Shown: positions 8,630 through 19,285 of the stretch, piece by piece
Position numbering within the stretch: position 1 is the stretch's first letter
Layout: each line of letters starts with the position of its first letter
From: Pachysolen tannophilus NRRL Y-2460
Taxonomy: Eukaryota; Ascomycota; Pichiomycetes; Alaninales; Pachysolenaceae
Reading direction: 5' to 3'
DNA length: 64,000 nucleotides
Assembly: GCA_001661245.1 (NCBI GenBank)
Contig: KV454013.1
Span: 1,408,512-1,472,511, forward strand
Program-made: the position numbers and the translations under genes
The notes under the pieces: generated by a model
Databases searched by the model: none
Seen by the model: only the letters and a program-made list of their open reading frames with translations
What the model was told of the DNA's origin: nothing

Positions 8630-11038
8630 ATGCCCATGCCTGGTGGAAGGAAGGTACCTTTTTTCGATGCAGATCAACTAGTCAATTTTAACGATGAACA
8701 AAGAGTTCTGCGTGTTACCAAAAAAAACAAATATCATTATAATTTTACTGATGTTGAATTGTTGGATAAAAATAATCAAGATAAAGATTCTAAAATGAAG
8801 TCATCTGTTAGTATTGAAAAAGAGAGAGAAAAAGCGGCAATCAAAAAATTACAACAAGATTTCTCTAATGGTAAAGAAGAAGAAGATGATGAAGATGATG
8901 ATGATGAGAATGAGGATTCAAATTTGAGTACAGGTTGGACTCAAGATAAGCATGCTTATGATAACGAGTTTCCTGAGATTAGAATTGCACAAGAAATTGA
9001 TCCAAGTGACCGGTTCTATAAACAATTGACAAATGATAAAGAGAAATTTTCTAAAAATAAGAGAAGAAGTAATATAATGAATTCATTGAAAAGTTCCTTA
9101 GTAGGATCAGATATAATAGAAACAAGAGTTAGTGATTCTCCGATAAGGCGTTCATCAAGAGTTATTAAATCCGTTTCTCCTTCTCCAGTGAATCAAAGGA
9201 AAAACAATCAAAAACCTTTGATTACAGAATCACCTTCTAAAAAGAAAATAAATTCAAAAAATATTTCATCTCTGAAAAATCATAATGGGAAATTAATTTC
9301 TACTGTTTCTAATAATTCAAAATCACCTGTATCTCAATTGAAGAGGAAACCTATAAGAGTGTTCAATGGAGCGAAGCAAAATTCAAAACTATTTGAAGAC
9401 ACACAAACACTTGATAGTCAGGATATAGATGATATCATTTTGAACTCATCTCCAACAAAGAAGAATCGCTTATCATCCTCCTCTTCTTTATCTTCATCAA
9501 GAATTGTACAAGATGATTTGTCAAGAAATGAGAAAAAAATTTTTTTCAAGAAGGACAAATTTTTAACCAAAGTACTTTTATCATCTGAAAATTTCAAGAA
9601 ATTTGTCCCACCTTCTGAACTAGATGTAGAATCTCTTAAAAATTCAATATTACCGAGATTATTAGGTCAAGCTCCTCCTTTAGAGTTATATGGCTTGGAA
9701 GATCATTATCAGCAAATTCATAGATTGATTCAAAATAGTATCACCAATCATGAAGGTAATTCTCTTTTATTAATTGGGCCCTCGGGTTGTGGTAAGAGTA
9801 CAACCATTAACAAAGTTATTGATGAATTGACAGCCAAATATCCGAAGCAGTTTATTACAGTAAGGCTTTCAGGATCTATACAAACTGATGAAAAACAGGC
9901 AATTAAATCAATAGCACAGCAAATCGATTCTGCTGTAAATAAAAAAAATGCTACATTTGATGATAGAAATATCAATAGAACTATGAAAAGTTTGTTAAAA
10001 GTATTAGACTATAGTGATTTACATGATTTCCAACAATCATATAAAGATTTAAGTGATGATGAGATTGATGGGAATGATAGTTCACGTCGTTCAAACATGG
10101 CTATCGTATTTATCATTGAAGATTTCCATAAATTTACTGAATATAAAAGACAATCATTACTTTATAATTTGTTTGATTTATCTCAAAATTCTACAACTCC
10201 AATATCAGTTATTGGAATAACAACAAATATAACTGCAAGAGAAATGTTAGAAAAAAGAGTAAAGTCACGGTTTTCACAAAAATTGATGATGTTTAATAAA
10301 CCTTTAATTGTAGATGATTTCATTGAACAATTTTTACAAAATATCTTGACAGATCCAGATGAACTTGGAAATTCTTTATATGCAGAAATATTTAATGCTT
10401 ACATGATTAAACTTTGTAAAGATAAAGATTCCGACTTGCACAAAAAATTAGTATCAAATTTTTATACAATTAAAAATTTTAAAGATTTATTATCTTTATC
10501 CACGGTTCCGGTATCTTTATTAAATTCAGATAATCCTTTCCCAAATTTCGAGTATATATTAACAGAAAATCAAGAGCAATTACAAGACCAACAAGAAGAT
10601 TCGTACAACGCCGAATTGAAAAGGAAAATCTTGTCATTATCAGATTTAGAATTAACTATATTACTTGCATGTGCTAGATTAGTACTCAAGATAGATGCTA
10701 ACATTGTTAATTTCCATATGGCATATGAAGAATACTATAAATCGATGAAAATTTTACAAGAAGAAAGATATAGTTCTATGACGAATTTTGAAACTAGTAC
10801 AGGTGTAATTGCAAATTTGAAAATATGGTCAAGAGATTTGACTAAAAAAGCATGGGAAACTTTACTCAAAACTGGATTAATTGTAGAACTGAGCAGCAAT
10901 GGTCTCACAAATCATGATGATACTAGGAAAGGTAATCAAAATCAAGTTTTCAATTCATACAGCGTAGTTGTTTCATTAGAAGAATTGAAGAAATGTATGA
11001 GTCCACAAAACACATTGTATAATCTAACAAAATTGTGA
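8630..11038 (+). CDS. ORC4: Origin recognition complex subunit 4, extended N-terminus
   Basis: 802 residues from ATG (MPMPGGRKVPFF); an in-frame TTG eight codons upstream is rejected. The AAA+ domain starts near residue 345: PPLELYGLEDHYQQIHRL, Walker A GPSGCGKST (about 383-391), Walker B-like IVFIIEDFHKF (about 492-502), then a winged-helix C-terminal part. This is the Orc4 pattern: one of the six ORC subunits that mark origins and load MCM with Cdc6. The first 340 or so residues are extra compared with S. cerevisiae Orc4 (529 residues). They are low complexity, with an acidic run (about 83-100), basic patches (SPIRRSSR, LKRKPIR) and several Ser-Pro pairs that could be CDK sites. CDC6, its partner, lies 26 kb away. 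Confidence 0.85.
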   Translation: MPMPGGRKVPFFDADQLVNFNDEQRVLRVTKKNKYHYNFTDVELLDKNNQDKDSKMKSSVSIEKEREKAAIKKLQQDFSNGKEEEDDEDDDDENEDSNLSTGWTQDKHAYDNEFPEIRIAQEIDPSDRFYKQLTNDKEKFSKNKRRSNIMNSLKSSLVGSDIIETRVSDSPIRRSSRVIKSVSPSPVNQRKNNQKPLITESPSKKKINSKNISSLKNHNGKLISTVSNNSKSPVSQLKRKPIRVFNGAKQNSKLFEDTQTLDSQDIDDIILNSSPTKKNRLSSSSSLSSSRIVQDDLSRNEKKIFFKKDKFLTKVLLSSENFKKFVPPSELDVESLKNSILPRLLGQAPPLELYGLEDHYQQIHRLIQNSITNHEGNSLLLIGPSGCGKSTTINKVIDELTAKYPKQFITVRLSGSIQTDEKQAIKSIAQQIDSAVNKKNATFDDRNINRTMKSLLKVLDYSDLHDFQQSYKDLSDDEIDGNDSSRRSNMAIVFIIEDFHKFTEYKRQSLLYNLFDLSQNSTTPISVIGITTNITAREMLEKRVKSRFSQKLMMFNKPLIVDDFIEQFLQNILTDPDELGNSLYAEIFNAYMIKLCKDKDSDLHKKLVSNFYTIKNFKDLLSLSTVPVSLLNSDNPFPNFEYILTENQEQLQDQQEDSYNAELKRKILSLSDLELTILLACARLVLKIDANIVNFHMAYEEYYKSMKILQEERYSSMTNFETSTGVIANLKIWSRDLTKKAWETLLKTGLIVELSSNGLTNHDDTRKGNQNQVFNSYSVVVSLEELKKCMSPQNTLYNLTKL

Positions 11039-11753
11039 ATTATTTTAACTATATAGAAAAAGAGCAAAAGAAACTTTCTTTCAAACAATGAAATTACTAG
11101 CTATCACAAAAATTGCTCTATGATGCAATCAATACCTTGTAGCCATTCAACTGAAAATCAATATCTTTTATCAGTCATCATTAACCAAAAAAAAAAAAAA
11201 AAAAAAAAAGTAGAAAAATTTCGGATCTGCCCGAAAGCTGCAAATTTACCTAATGTAACATAAGTAAATCGATGATGCATATTCGTTTGTAGCTAAAAGA
11301 ATAGCTAAAAGAATACCAGAAATATAGGTTTTAGAAGAACTCCACATGTGCCTTTTCAAATAGTAAAGTAGACTAAAGGAAAGAATGAGAGGTTATGGGC
11401 ATAAATAGTTGTATATTGAAGGTGTCCGTGTAGAATTTCACATCAAATCTTTATGTCCTCTTATGTGTTTTTTCTAGCTCATCGAATGTACTTCATGAAT
11501 CTGCAGCAAAATTGAACGGACTTATTCGTTAGGTATGCCTTACCTGCAGCTACAGAAAAGAGATATCGGGTCTCCGAATTATGAATATCGTTCTTTGTGA
11601 TTCCCATATATAAATGTATATATATATGTGTGTATGTGTATGTGTGGGTGGGTAATACTTTGTGTTTGGTGAATGATAATTTTTCATCTATAACAATATT
11701 TAATACCGCTTTAGATAACTCAGATTGAAAGAGATTATTTTCTGAATTATTGA
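11039..11753. other. Intergenic ORC4 to PNGase A-like gene
   Basis: About 715 bases, no gene supported. It holds a 21-base A-run (around 11187-11208), a TATA/TG microsatellite (around 11610-11650) and unremarkable AT-rich sequence. The minus-strand frame at 11479-11763 overlaps the next gene's start and encodes low-complexity Tyr/His/Thr from the microsatellite. Confidence 0.5.
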
Positions 11754-13781
11754 ATGTTATCATACAAAGTTAACAATAGTGAGATGCAGAAAGGCGAAAT
11801 CAGACTTGAGGATGAAGTTTATGACTTCAAACCAAAACATCGGGGTCTTCCTGTTTGGTTTAAAAGTTTTTTAACTTTAGTAACCTACTTTACTTTAATT
11901 TCATTTTGTCAACCTTTGAGAAATGTTTTACCACAGCAAGTTGTTGAATTTACAGATAGTTTCAACCCGATGATGTTACTCGCATCCACTGGTGCAGGTT
12001 CTTCTGTTGATGCTGTTCCAACTCAAGTTTTCGAAGTTAAACCTAATGTTATAATTTCTCTGTCTTCATATGTCGTTTCTAGCAACTTGTTGAATGAGAC
12101 TGCGTTGATTCCTGAAAATTCAGATATTGTTGTTGATTACTCTGCCCCTGAGATTTTTAACTTTACAGGTGCTTCACTTGGTTTGAATTTTTCAACTGAA
12201 GGTACACAGGAACCAATTGTTGCTGAAATTTATGTTGATGAACATCCAATTTGGAGAACTTCAACTCCAAATCCCTTAGGTGCTGAGGCAAATTCATCAA
12301 TCGTCAAGAATATCACCGATTTCTTATCTTTGTTTACAAAAGATCGTTCTATTTATTTTAAAATTATAGATGGTGAGATTACTGGAAATGTTAATGTCTC
12401 AATAAATGCTACTTTTTACAATGACACATCATCGGTATCTTCAATTGACCCTACTACACCAATTGATATTGCTTCAATCTTTGAAGCACAAGGTCCTGCT
12501 GATATTGTTATTCCATTGTCAAATAAAGGTAGACCTTTCCAATTGCCAAAGGACAAATTTTCAGTCTTAGTTCCTCAATTAGCACAAAATGTCACAGTTG
12601 CTAAATTGGCTTTATTCGCTTCAGCGAATGAAGATGAAACTAGATGGTTTTCAAACCCAATTTCAAACATCCCGGAAACTGCAGATGCTATTGGTCCAAT
12701 TAGAATATTAAATGTTTATGTCGATTCTATTTTCATTACTTCAATTGCACCAAATCCAGTCTTGTTAACTGCTAACAAGATCGGCGATAAAGTTGATGCA
12801 GCACCTGCTTGGTCTCCAATCGCCGCACCAGGTGCCTTTGATGCTTTGAGTTACCAAGTTGATTTGCTTTCTGTATTGCCCTTATTTTGGAGCGGTGCTA
12901 CAACGATCGACATTGAAGTTGTTAGTCCAGTAAAGACTTCAACTATTGGTCTTCCTCCATCTCCAGAAAAACCAGTCTCCCCACCAGGTGTTGATCAAAT
13001 TCCAACCTCTAAGTGGGATTTATCTGCTAATTTACTTGCTTGGCAATCTGATTCTGTCAATTCTTCGATTGGTGATCTCTTCTCAGCAAATTCATCAGTT
13101 CAAGGCACCGGTATCTTGATTGCTCCTCCAAAAGGTGGTCTTAAGAACCAAATTGTCAGATCAACTATTTCATCTAATTTAAGTTCACAGTTAAACTTTA
13201 CACTTGTTGATGGTACTACCCATAATTTAACTGCAGTATTTAACTCATCGAATAAGGCTATTTCAATTTTAAATTCAAAATTAGCTGGTGCTTCTAATTC
13301 TTTAACTTCAATTGGTACCAGTAAGACAAATATTGAAATTAGTGATTTATCAGACCCACTTGCTAAACCTTTATTTGAATATAAGCTTAAATATGCTTAC
13401 CCATTGATCATCAAGGAAGTTGAGAAAACTACTATACCTTTTGGCCCTAAGCTCAGTAGTAGCTTGAACATTTCAACTTCCATTTCAATCAATGAAAAAA
13501 TTAATGCTGTAAGCACAATATTAGAAAGCAGGAAATTTAATGCTTCAATTGATGATACTTCAGTTTTAACAGATGCAGATGTCAAGGAATTAGGTACAAA
13601 TCTTCCAACTCCATTTTCTAGAAAAGTAGAGGCTCAGGACGGCTCAGTAGTCAAAGATTCTGCTGATCCATCCTTAGATATAGAGACCAACGATGAAGAT
13701 GTTGTTGTAAATGATAATGCGTTTGAACTTATTGAGCAACTCGAAATTTTATCACAAGCTGCTATGGATGAGTTTTGGTAA
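11754..13781 (+). CDS. PNGase A-like membrane-anchored protein
   Basis: 675 residues. The region about 85-400 resembles the peptide-N4-(N-acetyl-glucosaminyl)asparagine amidase A family: VFEVKPNVIISLSSY, YSAPEIFNFTGASLGLNFS, AEIYVDEHPIWRTSTP and a VKNITDFLSLF segment. Members release N-glycans from glycoproteins or glycopeptides. One hydrophobic segment (about 34-52, VWFKSFLTLVTYFTLISF) after a charged N-terminus suggests a type II membrane protein with the domain in the secretory lumen or outside the cell. More than a dozen N-x-S/T sequons fit that. The C-terminal third is Ser/Thr/Asn-rich and ends in an acidic stretch. A second ATG ten codons in could also be the start. The catalytic residues of this family are not something I can assign here, so activity is inferred only from family likeness. 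Confidence 0.7.
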   Translation: MLSYKVNNSEMQKGEIRLEDEVYDFKPKHRGLPVWFKSFLTLVTYFTLISFCQPLRNVLPQQVVEFTDSFNPMMLLASTGAGSSVDAVPTQVFEVKPNVIISLSSYVVSSNLLNETALIPENSDIVVDYSAPEIFNFTGASLGLNFSTEGTQEPIVAEIYVDEHPIWRTSTPNPLGAEANSSIVKNITDFLSLFTKDRSIYFKIIDGEITGNVNVSINATFYNDTSSVSSIDPTTPIDIASIFEAQGPADIVIPLSNKGRPFQLPKDKFSVLVPQLAQNVTVAKLALFASANEDETRWFSNPISNIPETADAIGPIRILNVYVDSIFITSIAPNPVLLTANKIGDKVDAAPAWSPIAAPGAFDALSYQVDLLSVLPLFWSGATTIDIEVVSPVKTSTIGLPPSPEKPVSPPGVDQIPTSKWDLSANLLAWQSDSVNSSIGDLFSANSSVQGTGILIAPPKGGLKNQIVRSTISSNLSSQLNFTLVDGTTHNLTAVFNSSNKAISILNSKLAGASNSLTSIGTSKTNIEISDLSDPLAKPLFEYKLKYAYPLIIKEVEKTTIPFGPKLSSSLNISTSISINEKINAVSTILESRKFNASIDDTSVLTDADVKELGTNLPTPFSRKVEAQDGSVVKDSADPSLDIETNDEDVVVNDNAFELIEQLEILSQAAMDEFW

Positions 13782-14287
13782 ATGTTTTCTGTTGTTACAT
13801 TACATATAAAAAGTTTTTGTGTTATCTTTATGAGAGTTTTATTTTAAATTATCTGTGTTTTCTGTTCTTTTATACCTCTAACTGTATGACTTTCTTTTAA
13901 TTATTATTTGTTTCTTTATCTATTGGATAATCCGTACTTTCATTGTAGTTTCCATATATCTGTAATTGCTTCATCTCGTTAAACGAATGTGGATTGTAGA
14001 AATTATACATCAGAATATAATGGAATTTCCTAATTCAAAATTTAATGCCATCAGTCCTTATCTATTAAATAAAATTGAAAATAAATAATTTTATTTTCTA
14101 ATATACAAGTATCCAGATATTTTAACAACAGAGCAATCAAACAAATTGGATATAAGAAAACCTGAATTCTTAGTTACAACCACATAGAATGATAGGTACA
14201 GAATCTATTTCTATAAAATTAAGCAGCTATTATTTTCGGAAATTTGTCTTCTATTTTCTTTATTTGACTACTTTCTTGCATTGGAAA
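13782..14287. other. Intergenic, convergent 3' ends
   Basis: Between two convergent genes. AT-rich, T-rich runs just after 13782, no open frame worth calling, no repeat or motif noticed. Confidence 0.5.
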
Positions 14288-16534
14288 CTAAAGAAACTTC
14301 CAAATATCATTAATGAAAGAGCTTTCATTCCAACAATCCTCAAAATTGAAATCTGTTTCTAATTTATTCATTTCCAAAAGAGTTGAAATATCATCGAAGT
14401 AAGAAGGTGCAATAGAAAATTCATCAGAAGATGGGGAAAAACTATTAATGGTAAGATTCGGATCATCAAAAACATCATAGTTAACCAAAAATTTTTTGTC
14501 ATTAATGTGATAATCACTGTTATTAATATCGCTAGAGTCGTGGTCATCTTTTGCCAAACTATTATTGAAATATTTCATCATACATATCATTATGAAAATG
14601 CCATAATCATCATATTTTAAAATGGATGCTTTATTTTCCAGCTTTGAGCCATTTTGAATTGTAATAATTTTATTTATCACTTTTGTCAGCATAAATCTAA
14701 AAAATTTAGGATTATAAAACATTGCTTTGAGAGAATGACTTATGTTAAAGTCATCATTGGTACTTTCTTGTAATTCAGACAAGTTAAGAATTAACACATC
14801 AGTGGTAGACTTTGGAATTGTCTTTTTAGTTTTATCAATCTGGGAAGATATATAAAACAAGGAAAACAAAACCATTTGTCCTCTAATAAGACTTGTTTTC
14901 GTTGCACCAATAACAAACGCCATCACTTGATCTAAAACTGACAGCAGAAGAATGCATTTCTGCTTCATCATTTCGACTGATTGCATAACTTCAACAGAAG
15001 CTATTGAAAGTAATAACGAATACTTCGCAGTCAAAAGATATGAATTTGATTCTACTTGTTCGTTATTTCCATTACCGAAACGGTAGATAATCATATATAA
15101 CTGTTGAATTATGTTTAAAAATGGAAGCATCAAAGAAATTGTTTTGCATATTTCAAATGTTTCTGAAGTGCTTTCATGACGCAATTTATTAATCAAAGTG
15201 AAAATGGGTTCAAAATTCTCCGATAAGAAATTTTTAACACTTTGAATAATTTCAAAAACTTCGAAATCAGTTATGGAACTTTTAGTTAACTTGGTCAGAA
15301 TACCACGTAAATAAAAAGTTGTCTTTGTATCTATTTCAGTAAAATCAGCATTACCCATATAAAAATTATCATCAGCTATATGTAACGGTACCCCTAAATC
15401 TAAAGAGTTAACAGCATCGTAATATAACACCACTTTCCACAATTGTTTTAATGATGTTTTATAACTTTGTGTTTCAGATGCATATAATAAATCTATATCT
15501 TGATGTAAACCTAGAGTGATTGCCATTTCAAAACAAAGTCCAAATAACACAGAACCATTTGAGTTATCACCTCCATCTCCATCTTTAACATTGAATTTTT
15601 TTAAAAGTCTTAATAAGAATACGCATTGTAAGGTGGGGACTGTAATTCTTTCCAAGAATCTTGCCTTTAACAATAAATGATGAATACAGCCAAATAATAC
15701 TTCGTCACTATCATCAAATTCATCTTTTTCAGAAAAAGTTCTTTGAAATTTTGAACAAAGAACATATTTTAAAACCACCAATACAAGAGCAATTCTTGCA
15801 AAATCTGATGATTTGAATGAGATTAAAAATTTGATCTTTGAAGGATTATTTTCATCAACAACAAATATTCTTTTGAAATCATTCATAAATACTTCTTTAT
15901 CCAACACAGGAAAAATTTTGAACCATACTCCGTCAAAGAATTCATTAATATATTTTTCAATGACTTCGTACTTTGGAAGATAGTTGCTCAAAATCTGTAA
16001 AAGATTATTCGAATCCAAGTCCAGCATGATTTGTAAATGTGATGACTTGAACTTGTCTTTCTTCCATTCATTCCTAAGCGCTTTAATTGCAGATTTAAGC
16101 ATAGAAAATTGTTTTGACTCTTCATTACCGTAGCTTTGAAGTGCTCTTACTGATGTTAACCCAAAAAACACAGTCCTATTAGTTTTCTTAAAAATAAATT
16201 GAAATTGACTTGACTGGATTCTTTTCTCTACTTTTGGTCCAATGTTAGAATCTGCCGTCACTGCTTTCTCTTGAAGATATTTAATTTGTTTCTTCAAATT
16301 TTCATTCTCCTGATTTAAAATTTCATTCTTTTGACTCAAATTCTCAGACATGAAGGGTGAAGGTTCATATTGGCAATCTGGAATTCTTTGATTGATACAA
16401 GAATTACAAATGGGCTTCGTCTGATCGCATTTCACCTTTCTAGCTCTACAATTCGAACAGGACCGAATAACTCTTCTTCTTTTCCTCAGCCCGGAACTAT
16501 TAGCAGCAAAATTATCAACCGTTAAAATATTCAT
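14288..16534 (-). CDS. Zn2Cys6 zinc-cluster transcription factor
   Basis: 748 residues from ATG (MNILTVDNF); the frame extends four codons to a TTG, which I reject. The DNA-binding cluster has Cys at 26, 29, 36, 43, 46 and 54 (spacing 2-6-6-2-7), preceded by a basic GLRKRRR stretch and followed by an Asn/Glu/Lys coiled coil (about 66-92) for dimerisation. The middle (about 180-420) looks like the fungal-specific regulatory domain: YLPKYEVIEKYINEFFDGVW, then LRLLKKFN and GLHQDIDLLY. The C-terminus is acidic (DDHDSSDINNSD, NFEDCWNESSF), as in activation regions. The target pathway cannot be told. CGG motifs lie about 140 bases upstream of its own start and might serve autoregulation. Confidence 0.85.
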   Translation of the reverse strand: MNILTVDNFAANSSGLRKRRRVIRSCSNCRARKVKCDQTKPICNSCINQRIPDCQYEPSPFMSENLSQKNEILNQENENLKKQIKYLQEKAVTADSNIGPKVEKRIQSSQFQFIFKKTNRTVFFGLTSVRALQSYGNEESKQFSMLKSAIKALRNEWKKDKFKSSHLQIMLDLDSNNLLQILSNYLPKYEVIEKYINEFFDGVWFKIFPVLDKEVFMNDFKRIFVVDENNPSKIKFLISFKSSDFARIALVLVVLKYVLCSKFQRTFSEKDEFDDSDEVLFGCIHHLLLKARFLERITVPTLQCVFLLRLLKKFNVKDGDGGDNSNGSVLFGLCFEMAITLGLHQDIDLLYASETQSYKTSLKQLWKVVLYYDAVNSLDLGVPLHIADDNFYMGNADFTEIDTKTTFYLRGILTKLTKSSITDFEVFEIIQSVKNFLSENFEPIFTLINKLRHESTSETFEICKTISLMLPFLNIIQQLYMIIYRFGNGNNEQVESNSYLLTAKYSLLLSIASVEVMQSVEMMKQKCILLLSVLDQVMAFVIGATKTSLIRGQMVLFSLFYISSQIDKTKKTIPKSTTDVLILNLSELQESTNDDFNISHSLKAMFYNPKFFRFMLTKVINKIITIQNGSKLENKASILKYDDYGIFIMICMMKYFNNSLAKDDHDSSDINNSDYHINDKKFLVNYDVFDDPNLTINSFSPSSDEFSIAPSYFDDISTLLEMNKLETDFNFEDCWNESSFINDIWKFL

Positions 16535-16924
16535 TCCAATCACCAACCCAACTCAAACACAAGCTTTAACCTAATCTCAATCAATCAATCAACCAACAAT
16601 CCAAGTATTCTGATCAATTAATTTTTTTAAAATGATGTTCCTGAAAAGAAATATAGACATCTTTTAAATGTACGGCTGTTTTCGGCCGAAAGTTCCCAAA
16701 AAAGACATTCTTTGGGAATTTGCAATTGATTGAGTTATAAAACGAAGTAGAAATTAAATTGAAAGAAACTAGATGATATATAAGAGTTAGGACAAGGTCA
16801 ACTCATTTGTTACTATCAGAGTTGTTAGTCAATTGTGTTATTATCAAGTGAATTTTATAAATTATTTGTTTTTTAAGAGTGTATATTTAGGGATTTCCTA
16901 TTTATCAACTACATCAACTCTAAT
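16535..16924. other. Intergenic: zinc-cluster gene promoter and PMT2 3' UTR
   Basis: Both flanking genes read leftward, so this is the 3' end of PMT2 and the promoter of the regulator. It contains a CGG-N7-CGG pair and a perfect TTCGGCCGAA palindrome (16673-16690), a spaced inverted repeat TTCCCAAA/TTTGGGAA (16693-16718) and a TATA-like run near 16775. No gene is seen in it. Confidence 0.5.
16673..16690. promoter_or_regulatory. CGG repeats and CGGCCG palindrome
   Basis: CGG at 16673-16675 and CGG at 16683-16685 are 7 bases apart, and the second forms the palindrome TTCGGCCGAA (16681-16690). CGG triplets are the half-sites of zinc-cluster factors. The position is 139-156 bases upstream of such a gene's own start. 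Confidence 0.35.
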
Positions 16925-19285
16925 CTACTCTGTTATTTTCCAAGTTGGAAGCCAGTTCAAGTATTTATACTCTGTATGTGGCTTGTCCATACCGAATGAG
17001 ATTGGACTAAAGTAAATAAATGTCCCAACAACGGCAATATAAAATACAACATAAGAGGCACCGATTAAGATTTGATTTCTTAACAAATCTGTGGTCCTTT
17101 GGAAGACGTAGCAACATACAATCATTGCAAAATAAAGGGCAGGCAAATAATGATGAACGTATGTGACTCTTGACATGATAACAAATGGAAGGAAATGGAT
17201 GAACCAACCAAGGAATGGATATACACCTCCCATTAAAAATAAGTTTTCTTCATTTTGAGAATGGAAAATAGGAACTTGACGTTGATATTTGATCAAATTA
17301 ACAACAACTAGTAATGAAAACAGTAGCACCAGTACAGTGGAAGTCCAAGTAGTGGCAGGCGAACCCATCAAGTAATATTTGATAGTGTCATCGGCCCAGC
17401 TACATAACCTGATACCAACGTGTAATGTTGGCCATTCCCATGCTTTTGAAGCCAAGTTATCTAATTTATCTGGGTCTGGAACTAACGCGTTATTAGTAGC
17501 CATCATTGCTAAATTAAGTTGAATAAAATCTTTTAAAAAATTTGTTCTTGGAAGTTTAAAATCTTCTGGAGGAGCTGGCAAATTTGGATTTGTATGATCT
17601 TCAACATTCCACCAAGTTCTTTTGTCTCTTCTGAAAGGATTATCTACACATACAACCTCACCTTGCCTAAAACCCCATGCTGGTAAAATATTTCCCGTGG
17701 TACTTAAGTAACAACCAAGAACTTTTGATTTTAATCTGAAAGATGTTGTCAATGGATGTAATCTTTTCTTATCTTCTTTACCGTATTGATCAACAATTTC
17801 AACAATCCAATCATCCTTTTCATCTCCAATAGTTTCATTACCATAACAACTAACTTCCCAACCGCTTTTAGAAACAGGTGGTTTTAAGAAATGAGTATGT
17901 AAATTTCTTCCAGTCATAACATGTTGTACTCTTACAGTGGAACCTTCAAGAATATATGCCAATTCATCGTTTAAATCAGATCTATCAGTGGTTCTTCCAA
18001 ATTCAAATTTCCAATCATTGTTACTATCCTTATGTGAATAAGTAGTAACTTGTTGTTGAAGTGAACCATATGGATAACCTTGAACATGAGAATGTAACAA
18101 ACCACCACCTAAACCTTGATTTTTAATTGTGAGTATAGAAGAATCGGTAACAATTTCTCTTGGTCCACCACCAACTTCTGAACCAATCAAATTAGCTTGA
18201 AACAACGAAGACATGTTTGCATCTCCAGAACCTGTTCCATAAAGTAAATCAAAATGAATCTTAAAAGAGATCAAGAAAACACCAAATGGAACCAAGATTA
18301 AAGCTGCAATTCTAGCTAACCAGTGTTGAGCATATTTTTGATAGGATAAATTTCTATCACCAAACATTATCCATAATTCAACAATTGTATAAACACCAAC
18401 TACCGAAGTAATAAACAAACCAACCATTTTAACGGAACATACACAACCCAAGTTGATACCAGTTAATAATATCCATTTCCACCATTTTCTAGAAAACAGA
18501 TTACCTGGTTTTTTATTCTCATTATGAAATTTAATAAAACAGTAAAAAGAAGTAACGGTGAAAAATAATAACAATGAATCCAAAAGAATAAATTTACCTA
18601 ATGTAACAAATGAACTTTCAAATAACACCATTAAAGTAAATAACCAAGTTGATTTTCTATTAAATCCAATTTCCTTCATGGTAAAATATGCCAATGGAAC
18701 ACACAAGGCACTGAAAATAGCATGGAAGATTCTCATCTTCACATAATCAATGTAATCTGGGTAAGTTTCTCCTGATGGGAAATCCCATGAACCGTTATAA
18801 CCTGCCAAGTAACCTGAAAATCCAATCAACATTTTCAGCAAAGGAGGATGAACATCATGGTAAAAAGAATGGTTCAAATAATACGAACCAAATTTTCCAA
18901 AATGAGCTTCATCCCAAACAACTTTATTATTTGCTCCAATCTTGTATAATCTTGTAAATAATGCTACAGCAGTGAAAGCTATTGGCAGTGCAATCGATTC
19001 AAATTTATACCAACAATTGCACAATTCAGCATTGGTGTCAAATGTCACGTCACTCAAATTGTCTATTTGTTTAAGCTTATCTTTGACTTCAAGATCGGTA
19101 ATCACCTCTTCTTCTTCTTCTTCTTCTTCTTCTTCATTATCATCATCTTCTTCCTCGTCATCATCTTCCTCGCCAATACCAGCTTTTATATCTTTATTGT
19201 TTAGTACATCGTCATCAGAATATAATGCATCCACCTCGTGAGCCTTCGGTTTCTTATTCGCTGACCTCAATCTTCTTTGTGGCAT
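16925..19285 (-). CDS. PMT2: Protein O-mannosyltransferase, Pmt2 family
   Basis: 786 residues. The enzyme transfers mannose from dolichol-phosphate-mannose to Ser/Thr of proteins in the ER, usually as a Pmt1-Pmt2 heterodimer. Visible parts: a cytosolic N-terminus with a long Glu/Asp run (about 39-60), a first transmembrane helix, then the catalytic loop [17 protein letters not shown] with the Asp-Glu pair at 125-126, and further helices. A central lumenal MIR region (about 355-560) has [27 protein letters not shown] and [14 protein letters not shown] as three repeats. The end is helical, with [20 protein letters not shown] and WYFSPISFG-like [10 protein letters not shown]. The sequence tracks S. 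cerevisiae Pmt2 closely from memory, but Pmt3 and Pmt6 belong to the same subfamily and cannot be excluded. Confidence 0.9.
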   Translation of the reverse strand: MPQRRLRSANKKPKAHEVDALYSDDDVLNNKDIKAGIGEEDDDEEEDDDNEEEEEEEEEEVITDLEVKDKLKQIDNLSDVTFDTNAELCNCWYKFESIALPIAFTAVALFTRLYKIGANNKVVWDEAHFGKFGSYYLNHSFYHDVHPPLLKMLIGFSGYLAGYNGSWDFPSGETYPDYIDYVKMRIFHAIFSALCVPLAYFTMKEIGFNRKSTWLFTLMVLFESSFVTLGKFILLDSLLLFFTVTSFYCFIKFHNENKKPGNLFSRKWWKWILLTGINLGCVCSVKMVGLFITSVVGVYTIVELWIMFGDRNLSYQKYAQHWLARIAALILVPFGVFLISFKIHFDLLYGTGSGDANMSSLFQANLIGSEVGGGPREIVTDSSILTIKNQGLGGGLLHSHVQGYPYGSLQQQVTTYSHKDSNNDWKFEFGRTTDRSDLNDELAYILEGSTVRVQHVMTGRNLHTHFLKPPVSKSGWEVSCYGNETIGDEKDDWIVEIVDQYGKEDKKRLHPLTTSFRLKSKVLGCYLSTTGNILPAWGFRQGEVVCVDNPFRRDKRTWWNVEDHTNPNLPAPPEDFKLPRTNFLKDFIQLNLAMMATNNALVPDPDKLDNLASKAWEWPTLHVGIRLCSWADDTIKYYLMGSPATTWTSTVLVLLFSLLVVVNLIKYQRQVPIFHSQNEENLFLMGGVYPFLGWFIHFLPFVIMSRVTYVHHYLPALYFAMIVCCYVFQRTTDLLRNQILIGASYVVFYIAVVGTFIYFSPISFGMDKPHTEYKYLNWLPTWKITE

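Noticed and set aside
11479-11763. 94-residue minus-strand frame
   Set aside because: Encodes Tyr/His/Thr low complexity from a TG/TA microsatellite and overlaps the start of the PNGase A-like gene.
19100-19180. CTT repeat as a regulatory element
   Set aside because: It is the coding sequence of the acidic N-terminus of PMT2 on the minus strand.
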